A DNA stretch of 64,000 nt from an uncultured Acinetobacter sp. GTDB lineage: Bacteria; Pseudomonadota; Gammaproteobacteria; Pseudomonadales; Moraxellaceae. Where the stretch lies: contig CAJYTY010000018.1 in NCBI GenBank assembly GCA_913777945.1, forward strand, positions 34,202-98,201. The letters run 5' to 3'. Made by a program: the position numbers and the translations under genes. Shown here one piece after another: positions 37,152 to 46,505 of this stretch. Position 1 is the stretch's first letter, and each line of letters begins with the position of its first letter. The notes beneath the pieces were generated by a model. The model was not told the origin of the DNA and ran no database searches. It saw only the letters and a program-made list of their open reading frames with translations.

Positions 37152-38384
37152 TTACTGAGCGCTTGAGCCATGCGCCAAATGTACAGGGTGTTTGGGCTTT
37201 CTGACAAGCATTAGTGCAGATATTGCAGCAATCAGGATAATCGGAATACTTGAACCAATGACGATGGTCGAGCTCTGACCTAACGAAAGTAGGAAACCTG
37301 CAACCAACGGTCCGGCAAAAGAACCGATTCGTCCAATTGCAACTGCTGCACCCACGCCCGTGCCACGCATTTCGGTTGGATAATACATTGCCGCCAGACC
37401 ATATAAAGCAGACTGCCCACCCACAATAAACAAGCCACAACCCACGGCAGAAAGTGCCAGCAATGCAACTGTTGGTGAAATCGACAGACAGCACAAAGCG
37501 ACCAGAATACCCGCATAGATAAACTTAATCACACTGCTCATACGCATCTTGTCGAGCAGCATACCCATCAAAATAGAACCAAAAATTCCGCCTACATTGT
37601 ATCCCATCTGTACATAGTTGGCTTCAAGTTTAGACAATCCTTGTGAACCCATAAGCAGTGGTAACCAGTTCAGCAAGAAATAGAGCACCACCAGCGTACA
37701 AAAGAAACTGATCCATAATTGAATGGTCGACATCCGTCTTTCTTTTGCAAACAGCACTTCCCAAAATGGTGTTGTACTTTGCAGGTGTGTTTTTTTCTGT
37801 AGATAGCTGTTGGATTCAGGTAAGAACTTCATTAAGAGTGGAATGAGTAATATCGGCGCAATACCACCCACATAAAAAATATGCCGCCACTCTGCATCAC
37901 CTGCCATAAGCATAGCCACAACAGAGGTCAGTAGCCCTCCAAATGGAATGCCACTGTACATAATACTGACTGCGGTGGCCTTGCGGTTTTCAGCCACAGC
38001 TTCTGATGCAACTGTAATCATCATGGGTAATGCACCGCCCATACCTAAACCGGTAAGAAAACGAATCACCAGTAATAAGTTATAGTTGGTTGCAAAAGCT
38101 GTCAGTAATGACATGATCCCGAACAGCATAATACTCAAAATTAAAATCTTTTTACGGCCTACAATATCTGCCAAACGACCACCGATAATCGCGCCTGGCA
38201 GAGTTCCAATAATTGCAGCACTAAATGCCCAAGCCATTTGGGCATTATCTAACATAAATTCGGCACGCATTCGCGGTGCTGCTACACCCATCGATTGAAG
38301 ATCAAAACCTTCAAATATCGCTATAGCAAAGCACAGCAGTAACGTAAGTTTCGCTCTTCCCGACGCCTTCGATACGGTATCCAT
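37152..38384 (-). CDS. hcaK: Aromatic-acid MFS transporter (HcaK)
   Basis: Twelve-helix transporter of the aromatic acid:H+ symporter family, 410 residues. Family motifs are FEGFDLQSMGVAAPRM (about 22, with the key DLQ) and the loop 2-3 GGRLADIVGRKK (about 66). The frame opens at 38411, but AAGGAAGAG before ATG 38384 (MDTVSK) indicates the start. It diverges from hcaA and is followed by hcaR, the order known from A. baylyi. Hydroxycinnamates are the likely substrates. PcaK (60115-61470) is a paralogue. Confidence 0.87.
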   Translation of the reverse strand: MDTVSKASGRAKLTLLLCFAIAIFEGFDLQSMGVAAPRMRAEFMLDNAQMAWAFSAAIIGTLPGAIIGGRLADIVGRKKILILSIMLFGIMSLLTAFATNYNLLLVIRFLTGLGMGGALPMMITVASEAVAENRKATAVSIMYSGIPFGGLLTSVVAMLMAGDAEWRHIFYVGGIAPILLIPLLMKFLPESNSYLQKKTHLQSTTPFWEVLFAKERRMSTIQLWISFFCTLVVLYFLLNWLPLLMGSQGLSKLEANYVQMGYNVGGIFGSILMGMLLDKMRMSSVIKFIYAGILVALCCLSISPTVALLALSAVGCGLFIVGGQSALYGLAAMYYPTEMRGTGVGAAVAIGRIGSFAGPLVAGFLLSLGQSSTIVIGSSIPIILIAAISALMLVRKPKHPVHLAHGSSAQ

Positions 38385-38452
38385 AGTCTCTTCCTTATTT
38401 TGACTAAACATCCTTTACGTTTTTATTGTCAATGTTCAAAGAACACACATAA

Positions 38453-38594
38453 AATATCAGTTAAGCTTATAAAAAAATCAATATGTTTTTCTATTAAATT
38501 TTCTTAAAAATATTTTTAATATTAAAAATCAAAATATTATAAAAAATTTATAATATTCTTCAAAAAACGCTTGAATGTAAGTTTAACTGATATT
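38453..38594. promoter_or_regulatory. Paired inverted sites and palindrome in the hcaK-hcaA gap
   Basis: Two facing copies of one sequence flank the divergent promoters: AATATCAGTTAAGCTTA (38453-38469) and its reverse complement with one change, TAAGTTTAACTGATATT (38578-38594). Between them lies a perfect palindrome with 11-bp arms, AATATTATAAA (38533-38543) and TTTATAATATT (38547-38557). The facing copies are good HcaR operator candidates, one per promoter. Confidence 0.62.
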
Positions 38595-38640
38595 AAATTA
38601 AATCCAAGACAGCATAATTTGTCATTCAAGGAGAAAACAA

Positions 38641-39474
38641 ATGACATACGATAAACGTTGGGAAACCGTTGATGTACAAGTAGAACATGGAATTGCATGG
38701 GTCACACTTAATCGCCCTCACAAAAAAAATGCAATGAGCCCAACACTCAACCGTGAAATGATCGATGTGCTTGAAACACTCGAGCTAGATTCAGAGGCAA
38801 AAGTGCTGGTGTTAACTGGTGCCGGTGATTCTTGGACTGCTGGCATGGATTTAAAAGAATATTTCCGTGAAGTAGATGCTCAACCTGAAATTTTCCAAGA
38901 ACGTATTCGACGTGATTCGTGTCGCTGGCAGTGGCAATTACTTCGTATGTACTCTAAACCAACAATTGCCATGGTTAACGGCTGGTGTTTTGGTGGTGGT
39001 TTCTCGCCACTGGTGGCCTGTGATTTAGCCATTGCAGCCGATGAAGCCACTTTCGGGCTGTCAGAAATTAACTGGGGCATTCCACCGGGCAACCTCGTCA
39101 GTAAAGCGATGGCAGATACGGTTGGGCATCGTGCATCACTGTATTACATTATGACCGGTAAAACTTTTACCGGTAAAGAAGCTGAAGCAATGGGTCTGAT
39201 TAATAAAAGCGTCCCGCTTGCACAGCTAAAGGCAGAAGTGACAGAACTGGCACAATGTCTGGTCGAGAAAAACCCTGTCGTTTTACGTACAGCTAAAAAT
39301 GGCTTTAAGCGCTGTCGTGAGCTGACATGGGATCAGAATGAAGATTATTTATATGCCAAACTGGATCAATGTAATCATCGAGATACTGAGGGCGGCCGCC
39401 AAGAGGGTTTAAAACAGTTCTTAGATGAAAAATCGATTAAGCCAGGTTTGCAAAGCTATAAGCGTACAGGTTAA
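38641..39474 (+). CDS. hcaA: Hydroxycinnamoyl-CoA hydratase/lyase (HcaA)
   Basis: Crotonase-fold enzyme, 277 residues, which hydrates p-coumaroyl-, caffeoyl- or feruloyl-CoA and splits off acetyl-CoA to give the benzaldehyde. The oxyanion-hole segments are LTGAGDSWTAGMDLKEY (about 59) and VNGWCFGGGFSPL (about 112), and the catalytic glutamate lies in FGLSEINWGIPPG (about 139-151). CAAGGAGAAAACAA precedes the ATG. First gene of the hca operon. Confidence 0.92.
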   Translation: MTYDKRWETVDVQVEHGIAWVTLNRPHKKNAMSPTLNREMIDVLETLELDSEAKVLVLTGAGDSWTAGMDLKEYFREVDAQPEIFQERIRRDSCRWQWQLLRMYSKPTIAMVNGWCFGGGFSPLVACDLAIAADEATFGLSEINWGIPPGNLVSKAMADTVGHRASLYYIMTGKTFTGKEAEAMGLINKSVPLAQLKAEVTELAQCLVEKNPVVLRTAKNGFKRCRELTWDQNEDYLYAKLDQCNHRDTEGGRQEGLKQFLDEKSIKPGLQSYKRTG

Positions 39475-39510
39475 GTTCGCAACATCAATGCTCAAGTAAG
39501 GATACACTCG

Positions 39511-40962
39511 ATGCAACATGTACAGTTACTTATTGATGGTCAGTCTGTCGATGCTGCCAATCAAGCCACCTTTGAACGCATTAGCCCAATAGACGGTCAT
39601 GTTGCAAGTGTTGCGGCTGCTGCAACACTTGAGGATGTTGATCGTGCACTTGAATCGGCTAGCCGTGCATTTCAAATCTGGTCGAAAGTTTCGCCGACTG
39701 AACGTCGTTTACGCTTGCTCAAAGCGGCAGATCTGATGGATCAAAATACCGAAAAGTTTATCGAAATCGGTATGCGTGAAACAGGTTCAACAGCCACATG
39801 GTATGGCTTTAATGTACATCTGGCAGCCAATATGCTACGTGAAGCCGCCGCGATGACCACTCAAATTGACGGAAGCTTAATTCCGTCTGATGTACCGGGC
39901 AATCTGGCAATGGGAATTCGGGTGCCATGTGGTGTTGTAGTCGGGATCGCACCTTGGAATGCACCAGTTATTTTACCAACCCGAGCACTTGCAATGCCTT
40001 TAGCTTGTGGCAATACGGTAGTACTCAAAGCCTCGGAAGCTTGCCCGGCAACCCATCGTTTGATTGGTGCAATTTTAAATGAAGCAGGTTTGGGTGAAGG
40101 TGTGGTTAATGTCATTACACATGCACCTCAAGATGCACCACAAGTCGTTGAGCGTCTGATTGAACACCCTGCAGTTAAACGCATTAATTTCACCGGTTCG
40201 ACCAAAGTGGGTAAAATTATTGCCGAAACAGCAGCAAAGCATCTTAAACCTGTTTTATTAGAGCTTGGTGGTAAGGCGCCTGTGGTGATTTTAAATGATG
40301 CCGATCTGGATGAAGCTGTGAATGCGGTTGCATTTGGTGCATTTTTCAATCAAGGCCAGATCTGTATGTCGACAGAACGTGTTTTGGTTCAAGACGGCAT
40401 TGCAGATCACTTTATTGAAAAGCTCATTCAAAAAACAGCCTCACTTAAAGCAGGTAATCCAACGCAGCAAGGCAGTATGTTGGGTGTGCTTGAAAGCCGA
40501 CGCGCAGCAGAGCGAATTCAGCACTTACTTGAAGATGCACAGCAAAAAGGTGCCAACCTTCCGTTGGGTATCCAGATTCAAGATACCCTCATGCAACCGA
40601 CACTCGTACTGGATATTCAACCCGAAATGTTGTTGTATCGCGAAGAATCATTTGGGCCAGTTTGTACAGTACAACGTTTTGCTAGCATTGAAGACGGTGT
40701 TCGCTTGGCAAATGACAGTGAGTTTGGTTTATCTTCGGCTGTATTTAGTCAAAACTTTGGTTTGGCGATGGATGTTGCCAAACAGATTGACTCCGGGATT
40801 TGCCACATCAATGGTGCAACCGTACACGATGAAGCACAGATGCCCTTCGGTGGCACTAAATCGAGTGGTTATGGTCGCTTTGGCAGTAAAGCATCCATTG
40901 CTGAATTTACCGAGCTTCGCTGGATTACCGTACAAACACAGCCACGCCATTACCCAATTTAA
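39511..40962 (+). CDS. hcaB: Hydroxybenzaldehyde dehydrogenase (HcaB)
   Basis: NAD(P)-dependent aldehyde dehydrogenase, 483 residues, oxidising the benzaldehyde made by HcaA to 4-hydroxybenzoate, protocatechuate or vanillate. Motifs are GIAPWNAPVILPTRAL (about 147), the catalytic glutamate in LLELGGKAP (about 250) and the catalytic cysteine in FFNQGQICMST (about 284). AAGGATACACTCG precedes the ATG. Confidence 0.92.
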   Translation: MQHVQLLIDGQSVDAANQATFERISPIDGHVASVAAAATLEDVDRALESASRAFQIWSKVSPTERRLRLLKAADLMDQNTEKFIEIGMRETGSTATWYGFNVHLAANMLREAAAMTTQIDGSLIPSDVPGNLAMGIRVPCGVVVGIAPWNAPVILPTRALAMPLACGNTVVLKASEACPATHRLIGAILNEAGLGEGVVNVITHAPQDAPQVVERLIEHPAVKRINFTGSTKVGKIIAETAAKHLKPVLLELGGKAPVVILNDADLDEAVNAVAFGAFFNQGQICMSTERVLVQDGIADHFIEKLIQKTASLKAGNPTQQGSMLGVLESRRAAERIQHLLEDAQQKGANLPLGIQIQDTLMQPTLVLDIQPEMLLYREESFGPVCTVQRFASIEDGVRLANDSEFGLSSAVFSQNFGLAMDVAKQIDSGICHINGATVHDEAQMPFGGTKSSGYGRFGSKASIAEFTELRWITVQTQPRHYPI

Positions 40963-41047
40963 CCATTGGGTATGGTTTTAAAAAATAACGATATAAAAAT
41001 TGCATGATGCAAAAAAGTACAGCGATGTACAACATGGAGTGAACGAA

Positions 41048-42928
41048 ATGCAAATGAATGCCACTCAATCACAAGACAGAGAGCGCTTTGTAAAACTTGG
41101 ACAACATGCAATTGACTATTTTTATAAAGGTTCGGTTTTACATATTCAACCCAAAGAACAACTCAAGGCTTATCCGCAAAAACTGACCGATCGTTTGATT
41201 CATTTTGCTAAAGTTAAGCCCGACCATACCTTTGCCGCTAAACGCAATACACAAGGCGAATGGATCAGGCTCAGTTATGCAGAAACCTTGCAACGTGCTT
41301 GGCATATTGCACAAGCTTTGCATCAGCGCAACTTAAGCCAAGAACGACCTTTGGTAATTTTATCGGGAAATGATCTTGAACACTTAACGCTTTCGATGGG
41401 CGCGATGTTGGCAGGTGTACCATTTTCTGCTATTTCGCCAGCCTACTCACTGGTATCTCAAGATTTTGGCAAATTAAAACATGTCTTTGATGTGCTCACC
41501 CCAGGCATGGTGTATGCAAATGATGGACAAGCTTTTGCTAAAGCCATTCAAAGCTGTACGCAGGATCATATTGAAATTGTGACCAATAAAGGCATTATAG
41601 GCGATCAAGTCTGTACATCGTTTCAGTCTTTATTAGATACCCCCGTGACCGATGTTCAAGAGCATTATGAAACGCTAGATGAGCATCAGATTGCCAAGTT
41701 TTTATTTACATCCGGTTCGACCAAGCTTCCAAAGGCTGTTCCGACCACACATTTGATGCTGTGTATCAATCAACAAATGCTACTTCAAACTTTTCCAGAG
41801 TTTGAAGACACACCGCCTGTATTGTTAGACTGGTTGTCTTGGCATCATACCTTTGGTGGAAGCCACAATGTTGGGATTGCGCTTTATAACGGCGGAACCA
41901 TTTACATCGATGACGGTAAGCCCGTTCCGGGAAAATTTGATGAAACGATTCGAAATTTAAAAGAAATTTCACCGACGGTTTATCTAAATGTACCCAAAGG
42001 CTGGGAAGAACTCACCGATGCACTGGAAAAAGATGCCGAACTCAGAGATCGCTTCTTTGCCAACGTTAAAATTTTGTTTTTTGCTGGTGCTGCATTATCT
42101 GAAGCAGGATGGAACCGACTCGATAAAATTGCGCAGGCACATTGCGGTGAAAAAATCCGCATCATGAGTGGCCTGGGCATGACCGAAACGGCACCATCGT
42201 GCGCCTTTACCACAGGCCCGCGGGTAATGGCTGGTTTTATTGGCTACCCTGCTCCAGGCTGCGAAATCAAGCTCGTACCATATGGCGATAAACTTGAATT
42301 TTGCGTGCGTGGCTTACATGTCATGAAAGGCTACTGGCGACTAAAACCCGATCAGCAAAGCACAATTTTTGATGAAGACGGTTTTTTCCATACCGGCGAT
42401 GCGGTACGTCTGGTCGATCCAAACGACCCTGCACAGGGCCTGATGTACGACGGCCGTATTGCAGAAGATTTTAAACTCAACACGGGCACCTTTGTTAATG
42501 TCGGTACTTTACGCAACAAGGCACTCATTCAAGGTAATTTGTTGATTCAAGATGTTTGTATTACCGGTTCAAATCTAAATGCGATTGGCTTCTTGGTTTT
42601 TCCTAAGCTTGATGCCTGTGCAGATTTTGCTGGTCTGAATATGAAAAATCATAGTGCAACAGATATCTTGCAACACCCTAAAGTACAGCAGTGGTTTCGA
42701 CAGTTTTTAATTCAGTACAACAAAGATGCCACGGGCAGTTCAAATCGGGTATCAATGTTGTATTTAATGACTGAAGCACCACAGCTCGATGCAGGTGAAG
42801 TAACCGATAAAGGCAATTTAAATCAGAGTAACATCTTAAAACGTCGTGCTGCACTGGTCGAAGAACTGTATAACAAACAAACAGATAATCCATTGATTGT
42901 ACGTATACCCGTTTTAAATCACTCCTAA
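41048..42928 (+). CDS. hcaC: Hydroxycinnamate-CoA ligase (HcaC)
   Basis: AMP-forming acyl-CoA synthetase of the feruloyl-CoA synthase type, 626 residues. The P-loop is FLFTSGSTKLPKAVPTT (about 219), SGLGMTETAP and the DGFFHTGDAV segment (about 440) follow. It activates p-coumarate, caffeate and ferulate for HcaA. The open frame begins at 41000, but TGGAG nine bases before ATG 41048 sets the start (MQMNAT). Its thioester products are also the inducers that release HcaR. Confidence 0.9.
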   Translation: MQMNATQSQDRERFVKLGQHAIDYFYKGSVLHIQPKEQLKAYPQKLTDRLIHFAKVKPDHTFAAKRNTQGEWIRLSYAETLQRAWHIAQALHQRNLSQERPLVILSGNDLEHLTLSMGAMLAGVPFSAISPAYSLVSQDFGKLKHVFDVLTPGMVYANDGQAFAKAIQSCTQDHIEIVTNKGIIGDQVCTSFQSLLDTPVTDVQEHYETLDEHQIAKFLFTSGSTKLPKAVPTTHLMLCINQQMLLQTFPEFEDTPPVLLDWLSWHHTFGGSHNVGIALYNGGTIYIDDGKPVPGKFDETIRNLKEISPTVYLNVPKGWEELTDALEKDAELRDRFFANVKILFFAGAALSEAGWNRLDKIAQAHCGEKIRIMSGLGMTETAPSCAFTTGPRVMAGFIGYPAPGCEIKLVPYGDKLEFCVRGLHVMKGYWRLKPDQQSTIFDEDGFFHTGDAVRLVDPNDPAQGLMYDGRIAEDFKLNTGTFVNVGTLRNKALIQGNLLIQDVCITGSNLNAIGFLVFPKLDACADFAGLNMKNHSATDILQHPKVQQWFRQFLIQYNKDATGSSNRVSMLYLMTEAPQLDAGEVTDKGNLNQSNILKRRAALVEELYNKQTDNPLIVRIPVLNHS

Positions 42929-42997
42929 GTTTATTTCTTGTTCTCAAGCTCATTTCGTATGGGCTTAGGCCTTGATCATGCTAAAAAAAGGTGAAAT

Positions 42998-44137
42998 ATG
43001 CAGCAAGATACTGATTTTGAATTGTTCCGCGATACTTACAAACGTTTTTTAAACGATCATGTTGCGCCCTATTACGAGCAATGGGAGCACGATGGCCTGA
43101 TTCCTCGACATATCTGGAACTTACTCGGTGAAAATGGGTTCTTGTGTGTCGATGTTCCAGAAGAATACGGTGGATATGGCGCACCAGTTCACTACTCGCT
43201 CATGCTGGTGCAAGAAACTGCACGCGCAGGATTTGGCTCACTTGCGGTTGCCATTGGTGGACAAAATGAACTGGTCTCTCCTTATATCCAAAATATGGGT
43301 AGTGAGGCGCAAAAGAAATACTGGTTACCCAAAATGGTATCGGGCGAAGTGGTAACAGCAATTGCCATGACCGAAGCCAATGCCGGATCAGACCTTCAAG
43401 CTATTCGCACTCAAGCGATTTTAAAAAACGAGCATTACGTCATTGATGGTTCAAAAACCTTTATCTCCAACGGACTACATGCCGATTTAATTATTCTGGT
43501 TGCCAAAACAGACCCACAGGCACGCGCAAAAGGTATTTCTCTGTTTTTGGTCGATGCGCAACTTGAAGGTGTTGAAAAAGGACGTTCGCTTAAAAAAATT
43601 GGACTGCATGCACAAGACACTGCCGAACTCTTTTTTGATGGCGTTCATGTACCAGTAACTCAGCGCCTTGGTCAAGAAGGCCAAGGCTTTACATATCTGA
43701 TGCAAGAGCTCCCCCGTGAACGTTTAAGTATCGCGATGATGGGTATGGGATCGATTTGGGGCGCGATTGACCTGACCACCAATTATGTACAAGAGCGCAA
43801 AGCATTTGGCCAAACACTGGCGCAGCTTCAAAACACGCGCTTTGTGATTGCCAATGCACAAATCAAAGCCAAAGCAGCGCAAGCGTTTATTCATGAATGT
43901 GCCCAAATGTACCATCAGGGGGCGCTGACTGTGGGCCATGTTGCTGCATTGAAATGCTTTATTACCGATACCCAGTGCGACGTGATCGATCAACTGCTGC
44001 AATTATTTGGGGGATACGGCTATATACAGGAATATCCGATTTCTCGTTTTTTTGTCGATTCACGTGTGCAAAAAATTTACGGTGGCACCAACGAAATCAT
44101 GAAGGAAATCGTGGCGCGAGACGTACTCGGAAAATAA
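42998..44137 (+). CDS. hcaD: Acyl-CoA dehydrogenase (HcaD)
   Basis: FAD-dependent acyl-CoA dehydrogenase, 379 residues. Visible signatures are AIAMTEANAGSDLQAI (about 125), VIDGSKTFISNG (about 146), and the C-terminal QLFGGYGYIQEYPISRFFVD with the KIYGGTNEIMKEI motif containing the catalytic glutamate. In A. baylyi it converts saturated phenylpropanoyl-CoA, for example from dihydrocaffeate, to the cinnamoyl-CoA for HcaA. AAAAAAGGTGAAAT precedes the ATG. Confidence 0.9.
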   Translation: MQQDTDFELFRDTYKRFLNDHVAPYYEQWEHDGLIPRHIWNLLGENGFLCVDVPEEYGGYGAPVHYSLMLVQETARAGFGSLAVAIGGQNELVSPYIQNMGSEAQKKYWLPKMVSGEVVTAIAMTEANAGSDLQAIRTQAILKNEHYVIDGSKTFISNGLHADLIILVAKTDPQARAKGISLFLVDAQLEGVEKGRSLKKIGLHAQDTAELFFDGVHVPVTQRLGQEGQGFTYLMQELPRERLSIAMMGMGSIWGAIDLTTNYVQERKAFGQTLAQLQNTRFVIANAQIKAKAAQAFIHECAQMYHQGALTVGHVAALKCFITDTQCDVIDQLLQLFGGYGYIQEYPISRFFVDSRVQKIYGGTNEIMKEIVARDVLGK

Positions 44138-44212
44138 CCAATATTTTTTAAACCTCATGGTTGGTACGACCAACCCTGTCAAAACAACAAAGATGTTTCA
44201 GGAAGAAATACG

Positions 44213-45463
44213 ATGTCAAAATTATGGATGTACTCTGCTGTGATGCTCTCGGGTTCTGTATTTGCTTCAGACTTTATTGATAAAAGTACAGTCGAACTCA
44301 CCACACGAAATTTCTATTTCGATCGCGACTATCAAGAAGTTTCTAAATATCCCGCTGCAAAAGACTGGACACAAGGCTTTATTTTTAAAGCAAATTCTGG
44401 TTATACCGAAGGAACCATTGGTTTTGGGCTCGATGTTCTGGCTACAGCAGGATTTAAGCTCGATGCCAGTGCCAAATATGCGGGTACAGGCAATTTACCT
44501 CGCGACACGGTCACCAATGAACCCGCCAGCAGCTACGGCGAAATTGGCCTGACCGGTAAAGCAAAAGTCAGTCAGACCGAATTAAAAGTAGGAACACTCA
44601 GACCGATGAATCCCGTGCTGGTGGCCTCTCCTGCACGCCTACTACCGCAAACCTACCGGGGTATTTCACTGGAATCGAAAGATATTAAGAATTTTGAGCT
44701 GCAAGGGGCATTTATAGACAAGGTGAATCAGCGCGACTCGACCAATTATGAAAATATCAAGATTTCAGCGGTGAATGGGCGTTTCAAAAGTGCTGAAACA
44801 AATGGTCTTTACTACGCAGGTGGCTATTACAATGTAAGTCCGGCTTTACGTTTAGGATTATTTTATCTGGATGTTAATAATTTATACGATCAGATGACAA
44901 CTGGCTTTTTATACAAATGGGACATAAATCCGCAAACTCGTTTAAGCAGCTATCTACATTACTATCGTAGCCGCGATGAAGGCCAAGCAAAGGCTGGTTT
45001 GGTCGACAACGATTTATATCATGCGCATTTTGAGCTTAAACGCCAAAATCATAAATTTATTTTTGGTACCTTTCAGCATTTTGGTGAAACCGCTTTTCCA
45101 TATTTAACGGGTGGTGAAACAGGACTGCTCATCGATACATGGCCGGGCGAATTTTTAAATCCGAAAGAAAAGGCATACAGCTTTCGTTATGAGTATGACT
45201 TTAAAGATTATGTGCCGGGTTTACGCTTCATGACACGCTACACCATGGGCCGCAATATTTATGCGCCTAACTTGGGTGGAACGGATTTAAAAGAGCGCGA
45301 AACAGATTTCGATATTGGCTACACCGTACAAACTGGCTGGCTTAAGAACCTTTCCCTCCGCGCACGCTATGCGATCTATGACAACAACATGCTGGCCACA
45401 GCCAACATCAAGCCAGTCAATGAAACCCGAATTAACATCGATTACACATGGAAATTTAAATAA
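44213..45463 (+). CDS. hcaE: OprD-family porin of the hca operon (HcaE)
   Basis: Outer-membrane channel of 416 residues with a signal peptide (about 1-18, cleavage after VFA) and a C-terminal beta-barrel ending RINIDYTWKF. It parallels the porin at 10637-11893 in length and in its N-terminal repeats (TRNFYFDRDY). In A. baylyi HcaE occupies the same place and is thought to admit aromatic acids. CAGGAAGAAATACG precedes the ATG. A hairpin follows at once. Confidence 0.87.
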   Translation: MSKLWMYSAVMLSGSVFASDFIDKSTVELTTRNFYFDRDYQEVSKYPAAKDWTQGFIFKANSGYTEGTIGFGLDVLATAGFKLDASAKYAGTGNLPRDTVTNEPASSYGEIGLTGKAKVSQTELKVGTLRPMNPVLVASPARLLPQTYRGISLESKDIKNFELQGAFIDKVNQRDSTNYENIKISAVNGRFKSAETNGLYYAGGYYNVSPALRLGLFYLDVNNLYDQMTTGFLYKWDINPQTRLSSYLHYYRSRDEGQAKAGLVDNDLYHAHFELKRQNHKFIFGTFQHFGETAFPYLTGGETGLLIDTWPGEFLNPKEKAYSFRYEYDFKDYVPGLRFMTRYTMGRNIYAPNLGGTDLKERETDFDIGYTVQTGWLKNLSLRARYAIYDNNMLATANIKPVNETRINIDYTWKFK

Positions 45464-45471
45464 TGACTCAA

Positions 45472-45507
45472 ACAAGGCATTAGCATGATGCTAGCGCCTT
45501 GTTTTTT
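45472..45507 (+). terminator. Terminator inside the hca operon, after hcaE
   Basis: CAAGGCATTAGC (45473-45484) and GCTAGCGCCTTG (45490-45501) form a 12-bp stem with G-U pairs and a 5-base loop, followed by a run of T. The two ATG codons at 45485-45490 that open the following frame lie in its loop, so they are not the gene start. Confidence 0.75.
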
Positions 45508-45520
45508 CAGGAACAATAAT

Positions 45521-46060
45521 ATGAATAAAAAAATAATAGCGCTCTGCTTTAGTCTTGCTTGTGCACACCAAACACATGCAGCACCCCAATTTGCACCACC
45601 ACCGCTACATCTTCAACCATTGGCCACATTTAGTGTCGATTTAAACGCACCTGTTTGGGAACTTGGTTCAACCAGTGATGCAGGCAAGCGACGTATTATC
45701 CCCATTACAGGAGGCACTTTTGAAGGCAAAACACTCAAAGGCAAAATTTTGAATAATGGTGCAGATTGGCAAATTGTTGATGCGCAAGGTCATGCCATTA
45801 TTGATACGCGCTATTTACTTCAAACCGATGATGGTGCACTGATTTACCTGCAAACCAAAGGTTATCGATATGGTTCGCCAGACGTTTTAAAACAACTGGC
45901 TCAAGGCAAAGAGGTTGATCCCAAAACTTATTATTTTAAAGTCACCATGCAGTTTGAAACCAGTTCGCCTCAATACGCGTGGTTGAACCATACCATTGGC
46001 GTGGGAAGTGCCATGCGTCTGGGAAAAGCTGTTGTATATGACGCGTATGCGCTTCAATAA
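45521..46060 (+). CDS. DUF3237-family secreted protein of the hca operon
   Basis: A 179-residue protein with a signal peptide (MNKKIIALCFSLACAHQTHA, cleavage near AAP). The mature part is a DUF3237 domain: PLATFSVDLNAPVWELG (about 34), RRIIPITGGTFEG (about 57) and the C-terminal NHTIGVGSAMRL. The start is ATG 45521 with CAGGAAC upstream; the longer frame from 45485 starts inside a terminator loop. Lying in the periplasm beside HcaG and HcaE, it may act on phenolic compounds outside the cytoplasm. It or the following thioesterase corresponds to hcaF of A. baylyi; I cannot decide which. Confidence 0.75.
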   Translation: MNKKIIALCFSLACAHQTHAAPQFAPPPLHLQPLATFSVDLNAPVWELGSTSDAGKRRIIPITGGTFEGKTLKGKILNNGADWQIVDAQGHAIIDTRYLLQTDDGALIYLQTKGYRYGSPDVLKQLAQGKEVDPKTYYFKVTMQFETSSPQYAWLNHTIGVGSAMRLGKAVVYDAYALQ

Positions 46061-46080
46061 GTCGTGAGGAGTGATTCATT

Positions 46081-46482
46081 ATGCTGCCAGATCTATCTGT
46101 TCCTGCACACTTACCCCCCATTCATCATTTGCTAGGTGGCCATAGCATTCAATGGAACCCAGATCAACTTGAACTTGAAGTCAGATATCAGGCACTTGAG
46201 AGCTTTACCAACCCGCGAGGCACTATTGAAGGTGGAATGCTTTGCGCCATGCTGGACGATGTCATGGGGCTCTTTGCCTACTATGCCAATCAGCAGCAAG
46301 CAGCCACGACTATTAATCTGACCACAGATTTTTTAAGGCCGTGTCTGGTGGGGATTGTGGTGACGAAATGTCGATTTATCAAACAAGGAAAATCCATTTT
46401 AAACATCGAAAGTGAAGCGTGGCAAAACCAAAAACTTGTGGCGCGTAGTACCGCAAATTTCATGGTCTTGGCACATGCATAA
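46081..46482 (+). CDS. PaaI-type hotdog thioesterase of the hca operon
   Basis: A 133-residue single hotdog-fold protein of the PaaI/YbgC type. NPRGTIEGGMLCAMLDDVMG (about 47-66) is the typical helix with the catalytic acid, and the C-terminal strands (TVVTKCRFIKQGKSILNIES region) complete the fold. It would hydrolyse aryl-CoA thioesters. In this operon that could free CoA when hydroxycinnamoyl-CoA builds up, and so also dampen HcaR induction, which is inference. GAGGAGTG lies before the ATG. Confidence 0.82.
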   Translation: MLPDLSVPAHLPPIHHLLGGHSIQWNPDQLELEVRYQALESFTNPRGTIEGGMLCAMLDDVMGLFAYYANQQQAATTINLTTDFLRPCLVGIVVTKCRFIKQGKSILNIESEAWQNQKLVARSTANFMVLAHA

Positions 46483-46505
46483 ATTTCAGGCATAAGGATA
46501 TTGCA

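Noticed and set aside
40322..40981. 219-residue plus-strand frame inside hcaB
   Set aside because: Out-of-frame shadow of the aldehyde dehydrogenase, whose catalytic motifs lie in the other frame.
45485..45520. Upstream ATG codons as start of the DUF3237 gene
   Set aside because: They fall in the loop of the terminator after hcaE and would put 12 residues ahead of a normal signal peptide.
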